DNA of 64,000 nt, taken from NCBI RefSeq assembly GCF_000376245.1, contig NZ_AQXM01000064.1, forward strand, positions 181,362 through 245,361, in the 5' to 3' direction. Below the pieces are notes generated by a model. That model was not told where the DNA came from. It did not search any database and was given only the letters and a program-made list of their open reading frames with translations. Every line of letters begins with the position of its first letter. The first letter of the stretch is position 1. The position numbers and the translations under genes are program-made. Shown one piece after another: positions 11,705 through 18,621 of the stretch. The stretch is from Acaricomes phytoseiuli DSM 14247 (GTDB lineage Bacteria; Actinomycetota; Actinomycetes; Actinomycetales; Micrococcaceae).

Positions 11705-12618
11705 TGTCCGGCAGTTCCAGGGCGCTGCCGCATCGGCATGAGTTCGAAGCTATCGGCACCCTATGGCAGATCGACACTGAGCGGCCGCTTGATGCGGCCG
11801 CTCAGCGGTTAGTTGCATCCCGTATCGACGCCTACGATGCGGCGTTCTCGCGTTTCCGCTCGGACTCACTGATATCCCGGGCTGCCACGCAACCTGGGAC
11901 CTATGAGCTTCCCGCTGAGGCTGCAGCGCTCTGCGAGCTCTACCGGAAGCTGTTCGACCTCACTGATGGTGCTCTGACGCCCTTGCTCGGCGATGCGCTG
12001 GCGCATTGGGGTTATGATCCCGGATACTCTTTGCGTCCATCCCCCGGCCAGCCGCAACCGCTCTCCTGGCCAGACGCCATCGACTGGCAGGGCACGACCC
12101 TGCGCACATTACGTTCTGTGACCCTGGATATCGGCGCGGCGGGTAAAGGCCAGCTGGTGGACCTCGTGGGCAACTGCCTGGTGCAGGCAGGGTACGCGGA
12201 GCATATTGTGGATGCCGGCGGGGACCTTCGGATCCGCACCGCGGAACCCGTGCGGATCGCTCTGGAACACCCTTATCAGGCTGATCAGGCCATCGGCGTC
12301 ATCACCATGAACCAGGGCGCCATCTGCGCTTCGGCCGCCAACCGGCGAGCCTGGGGAGACGGGTTGCATCATATTCTGGATGGCCGCACCGGCCATCCGG
12401 TTCGCACCGTAGTAGCCAGCTGGGTCATCGCCTCATCCGCGCTCCTGGCCGACGCCCTGGCTACCGCGCTCTTCTGCGCTGACCCACAACGGCTCGCTCA
12501 GCACTACTCTTTTGCCGGCTTGTGGGTGCATTCTGATGGCAGTATCGGCACCGTGGCTTCAGGGACGTCCGGGGTCAGTTTCGACAGCGAGTTATTCACT
12601 ACTTCTGCAAGGGCATGA
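11704..12618 (+). CDS. apbE: FAD:protein FMN transferase (ApbE family)
   Basis: ApbE enzymes transfer FMN from FAD to a Thr/Ser of a target protein. The 304-residue protein shows the family landmarks FSRFRSDSLISR (near residue 40-52), DIGAAGKGQLVD, VDAGGDLRI and, near the C-terminus, HHILDGRTGHPV. It overlaps the lipoprotein gene by 1 bp and the membrane oxidoreductase gene by 4 bp, so all three are surely one operon. Oddly, no signal peptide or lipobox is visible, although most ApbE proteins act outside the membrane. Either flavinylation occurs before export or the true start differs. Confidence 0.92.
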   Translation: MSGSSRALPHRHEFEAIGTLWQIDTERPLDAAAQRLVASRIDAYDAAFSRFRSDSLISRAATQPGTYELPAEAAALCELYRKLFDLTDGALTPLLGDALAHWGYDPGYSLRPSPGQPQPLSWPDAIDWQGTTLRTLRSVTLDIGAAGKGQLVDLVGNCLVQAGYAEHIVDAGGDLRIRTAEPVRIALEHPYQADQAIGVITMNQGAICASAANRRAWGDGLHHILDGRTGHPVRTVVASWVIASSALLADALATALFCADPQRLAQHYSFAGLWVHSDGSIGTVASGTSGVSFDSELFTTSARA

Positions 12619-14204
12619 TGGCTAATTCTGAAAAAGCTGCTACCCGCTCCGTCTCCGCTGCCCTGGGCCAGCTGGACGGGCTGCTGGGCAGATGCACGAT
12701 GTACCGACTCGTCTCGGTGGCACTCGGTGCTCTGGTGCTCTACTCGATAGCGCTGGATCTGCTGGGCTGGCTTCGCTTAGGTCCTGCGGCCATCATCGTG
12801 ACCCTAGTCCTTGCCATACTGCCCGTTGCGCTGGTGAGCTGGCTGCTGGGGAAACTCTTCCGCGCACCAGCCCATCTGGAATCCAGTCTGATCACCGGCG
12901 CGCTCCTCTACTTCCTGTTCAACCCGACGCTCGAACCCGACGAGCTCGGCGGCATCGCACTCGCCAGCGCGATCGCCGGAGTTTCGAAGTTCCTCCTCGC
13001 CTTCCGCGGCAGGCACATCTTCAACCCGGCCGCGCTGGGGGCCTTCGTCGTCTGGTTCACCGGCCTGAATCTCGCTACCTGGTGGGTGGCCACCCCGGCC
13101 ATGCTCTGGCTGGTGCTGCCTGCGGCCTTCGTCGTGCTCTACCGCACCGGCAAGCTGGTCTTCGGCCTGGTCTTCCTGTTGGTCTCTAGCAGCATCATCG
13201 CGGTGCGGCTTTTCAGCGCCGGGGCTGCAGAGGCCGCACTGAGCCAGCCCTTCCTGTCCCTGCCGGGGATCTTCTTCGTCGGCTTCATGCTTTCGGAGCC
13301 CCTAACGCTCCCACCCCGGAAGTGGCAGCAGCTAGGCCTCGCGGTGCTCGTAGCGGTGTTTTTCGCCGTTCCGTATCAGCTGGGCCCGATCTACGCGACG
13401 CCGGAACTGGCCCTGCTGATCGGCAATCTGCTGGCTTTTGCGCTCAGCCGACGCTCCGGCATCCAGCTACGCTTCTCCGGATCGCGGGAACTGACGCCGA
13501 GCAGTCGGGAGTATCTCTTCGAGAGCCTGCGGCCCTTGCGCTTCCGCAGCGGCCAGTATCTCGAGCTTTCGCTGCCGCACCAGAAGCCGGATTCCCGCGG
13601 CAGCCGCCGCGTCTTCAGCCTGACCACCGCCACCAGCAATCCCTATAAAGCGGGCATCGGGCTCAGATTGGCTGAGCCGTCCAGTAGCTTCAAGAACGCC
13701 CTGAACCGGCTGGAACCGGGCCAGAAGGTCTCGGCCACCGGGGTGTGGGGAGACTTCGTGCTTCCCGGCGGCACCCGCGGCGATGCATCGGTGCTGATGC
13801 TGGCCGGCGGTGTGGGAGTCACCCCCTTCCTCAGCCAGCTGCGTTCACTGGCCCTGGACGGCGGCAACCTCGGAACGGCAGGGAACAGCATAGATGCGGT
13901 GCTGCTCTATACGGTCGCGGCCCCGAAGGAGTACGGCTACCGGGAGGAGCTGGAAGAGCTCGAGCGCGCCGGCATAATGCAGCTACTCACTGTCTGCGGC
14001 GCACCGGAGGCCGAATGCGACCCGGGCCTGCGCTGGATAGATGAGGCCTATCCCAGCGCAGAAAAACTCTTGCGGCTGGTACCGGATATCGCGAGCCGCC
14101 GGGTCTACATCTCCGGTTCCCCGGCCTTCGTCGGCCAGGCCCGCCAGGCCGCTCATGCCGCTGGTGCACGATCTCTGCGCACGGACAGCTTCCTGGGGTA
14201 CTGA
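12615..14204 (+). CDS. RnfD/NqrB-like membrane protein fused to a flavin reductase domain
   Basis: A 529-residue fusion. Residues ~30-245 hold about eight hydrophobic helices related to the NQR2/RnfD family, including the hallmark FNPAALGAF (about residue 135). Residues ~255-529 form a ferredoxin-NADP reductase-like module with the FAD motif RVFSLT (~332), a pyridine-nucleotide motif GGVGVTPF (~398) and a C-terminal ISGSPAFV segment. The likely role is to take electrons from cytosolic NAD(P)H via FAD across the membrane to the flavinylated lipoprotein. I do not see the SGAT covalent-flavin segment of true RnfD/NqrB. It begins with overlapping ATGATG codons at the apbE stop. Confidence 0.85.
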   Translation: MMANSEKAATRSVSAALGQLDGLLGRCTMYRLVSVALGALVLYSIALDLLGWLRLGPAAIIVTLVLAILPVALVSWLLGKLFRAPAHLESSLITGALLYFLFNPTLEPDELGGIALASAIAGVSKFLLAFRGRHIFNPAALGAFVVWFTGLNLATWWVATPAMLWLVLPAAFVVLYRTGKLVFGLVFLLVSSSIIAVRLFSAGAAEAALSQPFLSLPGIFFVGFMLSEPLTLPPRKWQQLGLAVLVAVFFAVPYQLGPIYATPELALLIGNLLAFALSRRSGIQLRFSGSRELTPSSREYLFESLRPLRFRSGQYLELSLPHQKPDSRGSRRVFSLTTATSNPYKAGIGLRLAEPSSSFKNALNRLEPGQKVSATGVWGDFVLPGGTRGDASVLMLAGGVGVTPFLSQLRSLALDGGNLGTAGNSIDAVLLYTVAAPKEYGYREELEELERAGIMQLLTVCGAPEAECDPGLRWIDEAYPSAEKLLRLVPDIASRRVYISGSPAFVGQARQAAHAAGARSLRTDSFLGY

Positions 14205-14286
14205 ACATCCCGGGGCATGGGTGAGCGCCGGGGTGGCATGAGTTTTTTCAGCGGATCGCAACCTGATAAGCTCATAAAGTCCTCAT

Positions 14287-14359
14287 GCCCTCGTAGCTCA
14301 GTGGATAGAGCGTCTGCCTCCGGAGCAGAAGGTCGTAGGTTCGAATCCTGTCGAGGGCA
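14287..14359 (+). tRNA. tRNA-Arg (CCG)
   Basis: A complete cloverleaf is visible. The acceptor stem GCCCTCG pairs with CGAGGGC, the anticodon stem TCTGC/GCAGA encloses loop CTCCGGA with anticodon CCG, and the T-arm carries TTCGAATC. The discriminator base is A and CCA is not encoded. Confidence 0.97.
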
Positions 14360-14367
14360 CATCGAAC

Positions 14368-14403
14368 AAGAGAGCGCTAGCAGTCTTCTGATAGCGCTCT
14401 CTT
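14368..14403. terminator. Terminator between tRNA-Arg and the HhH gene
   Basis: Perfect 12-bp inverted repeat AAGAGAGCGCTA/TAGCGCTCTCTT with a 12-base loop. It lies just after tRNA-Arg (plus) and at the 3' end of the convergent minus-strand gene, so it can serve both. T-tracts are short. Confidence 0.75.
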
Positions 14404-14424
14404 CGCGTTCACGAGCCTGCCGGT

Positions 14425-14661
14425 TCAACGCGTTTCTTCTGGGGTCTCGTCCGCGAAGTACTCGCCCCGTTGCGCCAACGCCTGACGGAGTATGCGGATG
14501 GCTTTCGGCCCCACGCCGTGCAGAGTCAACAGCTCCTTGGCCGTCATCCCGGTGAGCTGGTCCAGGCCGGAGTAGCCGGCCCGAGTTAGAGCATCCGTTG
14601 CGGGCCGCCCGATCCTGGGCAGGCCAGCGCCTTCCGGCAGCGATGAGCCTGTGCTGGTCAT
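14425..14661 (-). CDS. Helix-hairpin-helix protein
   Basis: A 78-residue protein whose residues ~15-65 contain two helix-hairpin-helix-like units ([17 protein letters not shown], then [19 protein letters not shown]). This fold contacts DNA backbones non-specifically, so a nucleic-acid-binding role is inferred. No catalytic domain is present. The start overlaps the DUF2130 stop by 4 bp (ATGA), so the two proteins are made together and may function together. Confidence 0.75.
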   Translation of the reverse strand: MTSTGSSLPEGAGLPRIGRPATDALTRAGYSGLDQLTGMTAKELLTLHGVGPKAIRILRQALAQRGEYFADETPEETR

Positions 14662-16055
14662 AGCGATTCCTCGTCGAGTTCAGAGAATTTAGCCGCCATC
14701 GTCGGATTGCCCCGGGTAAGCTTCTTGATCGTCAGGTCTTCGGCTTTATCGTTGGCGAGCCGCAGATTATTAGCCGATTTATGCAGGGCTTCTTTGGTTT
14801 TCTCGAGATCCTTGATCGCCTCGTCGATGCGCTTGATGGCTTCTGCGAACCCCTCCGAAGCCAGCCGCCAATTCCGTCCGAAGGCTTTTTTGAAGTCATC
14901 GATCTGTTGCTCGAAGTTGGTGATATCGACGTTCTGCGCGCGGACGAGTTCCAGCTCCGATTTGTACTGGAGGGAGTTCAGCGCGGCGTTGCGCAGCAGG
15001 GTAATCATCGGGATGAAGAACTGCGGGCGGATCACGTACATCGTCGGGTAGCGATGCGAGACATCGACGATGCCCGAGTTGTAGAGCTCGCTCTCCGGCT
15101 CGAGCAGGGAGACGAGGACCGCGTATTCGCAGCCCTTCTCCCGACGATCCTTATCGAGTTCCTTGAGGAAGTCCTCGTTCTTGTGCTTCGTGGCGGTGCC
15201 GTCGTTCTCGTTCTTCATCTCGAACATGATGGAGACGATCTCAGTGCCGTTCTCCTCCGATTCGCGGAAGATGTAGTCGCCCTTACTACCGGTGCGCGCG
15301 TCATTGTCCTTTTCGAAATAAGCTCTGGGGAACGCGGTGGCCCGGATCCGGTTGAACTCGGTTTCGCAGTGCTGCTCAAGCGTCTCCCCCACCATTTTGG
15401 TGGAAAGCCTGGCTTTCATATCGCGCAATCGCTCGATAGCGTCGTCACGGTCTCTGAGCTGGGTCTCATATTTGTCCTGCAGAGCTTTCTCGGAGAGCTG
15501 CTTCTCCAGCGCAGCCCGCTCCAAACCGTTCTGCAGCGCATCCCGTTCCTTCTGCACCGTGCTCAGGGCCTCGTTGACCGCGAGCTTGTGCGCCACCTCC
15601 CCGGCATCGAGACTGGCCTTGAGCTCCTGGATCTGGGAGTCCTTCGCGCTGACGGCCTGCTGCAGCTCACTGGCGAATCTGCTCTCGGCTAGGGACGCCG
15701 CGGCCTGGTTCTCCCGTTTGGTCTGCGCAAGTTCGCCGAGCAGCCCATCGCGTTCTTTTTCCACCGTACTGAGTGCCTCGGCCACCGCGAGCTTCTGCGC
15801 CACCTCCCCGGCATCAAGCCTGGCCTTGAGCTCCTGGATCTGGGTATCCTTGGCCGCCGTGGCTTGCTGAAGCTCGCCGGAGGCCTTGAGCTCCGCCCGT
15901 TCGATGGCTTCCTGCTTACTCTGCTCGGCTAGTTCCAGCCGCTCATGCAGCTGCTGCTCGAACTCGCTATCGCGCACCTGCTTGACGATATTGGCGTACC
16001 CGGCTTCATCGAGGGTGAACGCCTTACCGCAGTGCGGGCAGCGGATCTCATGCAT
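14658..16055 (-). CDS. DUF2130 protein with N-terminal zinc motif and coiled coil
   Basis: A 465-residue protein of the DUF2130 family, whose biochemical function is not established. The N-terminus has one CPHCGKAF zinc-ribbon-like half site. Residues ~20-205 are a long charged coiled coil containing two near-identical copies of a ~70-residue unit ([19 protein letters not shown] and [19 protein letters not shown]). DUF2130 itself follows from ~215 to ~400 and includes [20 protein letters not shown], reminiscent of nuclease-like DUF folds. The ATG at 16055 was chosen for its AAAGGAAG ribosome-binding site. It is coupled to the HhH gene. Confidence 0.85.
   Translation of the reverse strand: MHEIRCPHCGKAFTLDEAGYANIVKQVRDSEFEQQLHERLELAEQSKQEAIERAELKASGELQQATAAKDTQIQELKARLDAGEVAQKLAVAEALSTVEKERDGLLGELAQTKRENQAAASLAESRFASELQQAVSAKDSQIQELKASLDAGEVAHKLAVNEALSTVQKERDALQNGLERAALEKQLSEKALQDKYETQLRDRDDAIERLRDMKARLSTKMVGETLEQHCETEFNRIRATAFPRAYFEKDNDARTGSKGDYIFRESEENGTEIVSIMFEMKNENDGTATKHKNEDFLKELDKDRREKGCEYAVLVSLLEPESELYNSGIVDVSHRYPTMYVIRPQFFIPMITLLRNAALNSLQYKSELELVRAQNVDITNFEQQIDDFKKAFGRNWRLASEGFAEAIKRIDEAIKDLEKTKEALHKSANNLRLANDKAEDLTIKKLTRGNPTMAAKFSELDEESL
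15567..15885 (-). repeat. In-frame 210-bp direct duplication inside the DUF2130 gene
   Basis: Two similar stretches begin at about 15567 and 15777, offset by 210 bp (70 codons). They share long identical runs such as GCCTTGAGCTCCTGGATCTG. They encode the duplicated coiled-coil unit and would change its length by homologous exchange. Confidence 0.8.
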
Positions 16056-16380
16056 GGAGCTGGCTTCCTTTCTGGGCAAGAGCAGTACGTGCCCTGCGTC
16101 TTACCCTTTACGATATCGGCAGGCGCCGACTGAGCAGCAAAGACGTGCGGGCGAAGCTGCCATCATTACCGAGGCAAGCAAGAACCGCTTATTGCAGACT
16201 GCAGAGATCCGGCTGGATTGCGAACGCATATAACCATCTAGCAACCGGGAATAACTCTCATTCCCAAGTAAGCAGTTGGTTTTGACAGGCAGGAGCACTC
16301 CCTCTTAACGTGTGCCGAACCAGATAGGTACAAAGTGCAGCCGGGGTATCGCTCTGAGGCCGCGGAATAGGGGACTTGCG
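16056..16380. other. Intergenic region, divergent DUF2130 and alcohol dehydrogenase
   Basis: A 325-bp divergent promoter region with no open gene that I can support. It includes the promoter candidate listed at 16282-16311 for the plus-strand gene. No strong hairpin was seen. Confidence 0.5.
16282..16311 (+). promoter_or_regulatory. Candidate sigma-70 promoter of the alcohol dehydrogenase gene
   Basis: A perfect TTGACA (16282-16287) is followed after 18 bp by TAACGT, which fits TANNNT. A start at about 16318 would give a leader of roughly 60 bases before the ATG. Confidence 0.4.
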
Positions 16381-17403
16381 ATGAAGGCTGTTGTAATGAC
16401 CGGGGCGAACCAGCCCTGGGAAGTGCAGGAGGTACCGACTCCGGTTGCGGAGCCGGGGCAGGTGCTGGTGAAAGTGCATGCCTCAGGCATGTGCTACACC
16501 GATGTATGGGCGACGCAGGGCGCCGGCGGGGATATTTATCCCCAGACGCCCGGGCACGAGGTGGTCGGTGAGATCGTCGAGGTAGGGGCCGGCGTCAACG
16601 GCCGTGAGGTCGGCGACCGGGTCGGCACCACCTGGGTGCAGCAGGCGTGCCGCCGTTGCGACTACTGCCGCCAGAACCTGCCGCTGACCGGGCAGACCGT
16701 GATGAACTGCGCCGCCGCGCGGACCACCGGCTTCGCCGCACAAGGCGGGCACGCAGAGTACATCGCTATCGCCGCCGAGGGTACGGTGCTGCTGCCGGAA
16801 GGCCTGGACTATGTCGATGCGGCACCGATGATGTGCGCCGGGTACACCACGTGGAGCGGGCTGCGCGATGCCGGCTTGCAACCCGGCGAGAGGATCGCCG
16901 TGGTGGGCATCGGCGGCCTGGGGCACGTGGCCCTGCAGCTGGCCAAGGCCTCCGGCTTCGAGACCATCTTCATCACGCACTCCCCCGATAAGCACGACCT
17001 CGCCAAAGAGCTCGGCGCCGATCACGTCGTCGCCAACGGCAAGGAACTAGCCGAGCTCGGCGGGGCGGATGTGCTGCTGGTCACCACTAATGCCTTCGAT
17101 GCCGCCGAAGACGCGATGACCGGCCTGCGGCCGAGCGGCCGCGTGGTACTGAGCGGGCTCGACTTCACCCAGCCGTTCGAGATCTCCTCGGAAGGCGTGC
17201 CGTTCCACATGATGCGCCAGCAGGTCATCGGCTCCACCCATGGCGGCCAGCACTATCTGAGCGAAGTCCTCGACCTCGCCGGTCAGGGCAAGGTCAAGCC
17301 GATCACGGAGACCTTCACGCTCGATCAGGCCACCGAGGCCTTCGACCGGCTTTCCACAGGCAAGATGCGCTTCCGAGGGGTGTTCCTGCCGCAGCAAGGC
17401 TGA
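16381..17403 (+). CDS. Zinc-dependent alcohol dehydrogenase
   Basis: Medium-chain dehydrogenase/reductase of 340 residues. The catalytic zinc ligands are in GMCYTD (Cys near residue 37) and PGHEVVGE (His/Glu). The structural-zinc cysteines are in CRRCDYC and, after an intervening loop, in VMNC. The Rossmann motif VGIGGLGHVALQLAK follows near residue 180. The substrate is not readable; relatives oxidise primary alcohols or reduce aldehydes with NAD(P). The ATG giving MKAVVMTGAN matches the family start and has a GGGGA ribosome-binding site. The gene is monocistronic and ends at a bidirectional hairpin shared with tRNA-Ala. Confidence 0.9.
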   Translation: MKAVVMTGANQPWEVQEVPTPVAEPGQVLVKVHASGMCYTDVWATQGAGGDIYPQTPGHEVVGEIVEVGAGVNGREVGDRVGTTWVQQACRRCDYCRQNLPLTGQTVMNCAAARTTGFAAQGGHAEYIAIAAEGTVLLPEGLDYVDAAPMMCAGYTTWSGLRDAGLQPGERIAVVGIGGLGHVALQLAKASGFETIFITHSPDKHDLAKELGADHVVANGKELAELGGADVLLVTTNAFDAAEDAMTGLRPSGRVVLSGLDFTQPFEISSEGVPFHMMRQQVIGSTHGGQHYLSEVLDLAGQGKVKPITETFTLDQATEAFDRLSTGKMRFRGVFLPQQG

Positions 17404-17417
17404 TAACGGAAAACAAA

Positions 17418-17450
17418 GGAGCCGGTTTCGCATGATGCGGAACCGGCTCC
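17418..17450. terminator. Bidirectional terminator between adh and tRNA-Ala
   Basis: GC-rich hairpin with GGAGCCGGTT/AACCGGCTCC arms and an extended CGCAT/ATGCG top. On the minus strand it is followed by TTTGTTTTCC, a reasonable T-tract for the tRNA-Ala transcript. It also closes the plus-strand alcohol dehydrogenase gene. Confidence 0.8.
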
Positions 17451-17460
17451 TGATCCGTGG

Positions 17461-17533
17461 TGGAGGTAAGGGGATTCGAACCCCTGACCTTCTGCATGCC
17501 ATGCAGACGCGCTACCAACTGCGCCATACCCCC
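17461..17533 (-). tRNA. tRNA-Ala (GGC)
   Basis: Cloverleaf on the minus strand. Acceptor GGGGGTA pairs with TACCTCC (one G-U pair), the anticodon stem TCTGC/GCAGA encloses ATGGCAT with anticodon GGC, and the T-arm has GGTTCGAATCC. The discriminator is A and CCA is not encoded. Confidence 0.97.
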
Positions 17534-17580
17534 GGAATAACTCATTTATCCTAGACCAGCCAGGCCTGCGGGACCAAATC

Positions 17581-18219
17581 CTAAGCCTCATCTCCGATCA
17601 CCGGTTCCGGCAGACTTCCCGCATTGTGCTCCACGAGCTGCCAGCCCGCGGAACGCTCCTCAATCACGGACCAGTGGCAGTTGCCCACACCGGAGAGCAT
17701 CCCCCAGCGATCATGCGGCACATCCAGCAGCTCGAGCAGGCCGGAACGGATCGCTCCGCCATGACTGACGACTACCAACAGCCCGTTCTCAGGCAGCCCG
17801 GCAACTGCCTCGCTAACCGCCTCGGACATCCGGGCGGCCACCTCCCGCCGGGTCTCCCCCGTGCGGCCGGGGCGGCTGTCGACGGCACCGGATTCCCAGC
17901 GCGCCATCTCCTCCGGGAACTGCCCGGTGATCTCATCGAAGGTCATGCCTTCCCAAAGGCCGATGCTGGTCTCCCGCAAGCGCGGATCGCTTTCAGCAGC
18001 AAAGCCCGGAATCAAGGCCAGCAGCGCCGCAGCGGTGTTCACCGCTCGGTCAAGATCGGAGCTGATCACCCGATCCGGCTTGAGCCCGGCGAGCAGCGCT
18101 GCGGCGCGTTCGGCCTGGATCAGCCCGGTGCGGTTGAGCTCGATATCCGCTTGCCCCTGGAACTTGCGCTGCAAGTTCCAATCCGTTTGCCCGTGCCGCC
18201 AGAACAGAACCCGCTTCAT
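17581..18219 (-). CDS. Histidine phosphatase, probably glucosyl-3-phosphoglycerate phosphatase-like
   Basis: Phosphoglycerate-mutase-type histidine phosphatase of 212 residues. The catalytic histidine is in LFWRHGQTDWN (RHG motif near residue 8) and the second histidine in VVSHGGAIRSGL. The ATG at 18219 overlaps the rsfS stop by 4 bp. In M. tuberculosis the gene after rsfS is gpgP (Rv2419c), which dephosphorylates glucosyl-3-phosphoglycerate for methylglucose lipopolysaccharide synthesis. The position suggests the same enzyme here, but the family is broad and substrate identity is inferred from synteny only. Confidence 0.82.
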   Translation of the reverse strand: MKRVLFWRHGQTDWNLQRKFQGQADIELNRTGLIQAERAAALLAGLKPDRVISSDLDRAVNTAAALLALIPGFAAESDPRLRETSIGLWEGMTFDEITGQFPEEMARWESGAVDSRPGRTGETRREVAARMSEAVSEAVAGLPENGLLVVVSHGGAIRSGLLELLDVPHDRWGMLSGVGNCHWSVIEERSAGWQLVEHNAGSLPEPVIGDEA

Positions 18220-18605
18220 GCCTCGGAAGCCTGCGGCCCGGCCTGCTCGGGAAGCTCCAGATCCAGCACGGGGCAATCCTTCCAGAGCCGCTCCAGAGCG
18301 TAGAATTCCCGGTCCTCTTCATGCTGGACGTGAATCACGATATCCGCGTAGTCGAGCAGCACCCAGCGGCCCTCAGAGCGCCCCTCACGGCGCACCGGGC
18401 GGATTCCCTGGGCGAGCAGCGCCTCTTCGATGCCATCGACGATCGCATTGACCTGACGTTCGCTCGGTGCTGAGGCGATCAGGAAGACATCTGTGATCGC
18501 TAGCTGATCGCTGACATCGATGGCAACGATCTGTTCGGCCAGTTTCTCTGCAGCGGCCCCGGCGGCTTTGGTCGCCAGCCCGATGGCGTAGTCAGTAGCG
18601 GTCAC
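18216..18605 (-). CDS. rsfS: Ribosome silencing factor RsfS
   Basis: Binds L14 of the 50S subunit and blocks joining with 30S under nutrient limitation. The 129-residue protein shows the family pattern AEQIVAIDVSDQLAITDVFLIASA and, later, GWV-like GRWVLLDYADIVIHVQHEEDREFYALERLW. Normal length. GTG start with an AGGAG ribosome-binding site. Order nadD-(557-residue protein)-rsfS-phosphatase follows mycobacteria except for the inserted membrane protein. Confidence 0.96.
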   Translation of the reverse strand: MTATDYAIGLATKAAGAAAEKLAEQIVAIDVSDQLAITDVFLIASAPSERQVNAIVDGIEEALLAQGIRPVRREGRSEGRWVLLDYADIVIHVQHEEDREFYALERLWKDCPVLDLELPEQAGPQASEA

Positions 18606-18621
18606 AATGCTCCTGTTCGAC

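Noticed and set aside
14205..14286. Possible terminator with T-run after the flavin cluster
   Set aside because: There is a GAGTTTTTTC tract, but the inverted repeat before it is only about 5 bp; not listed as a terminator.
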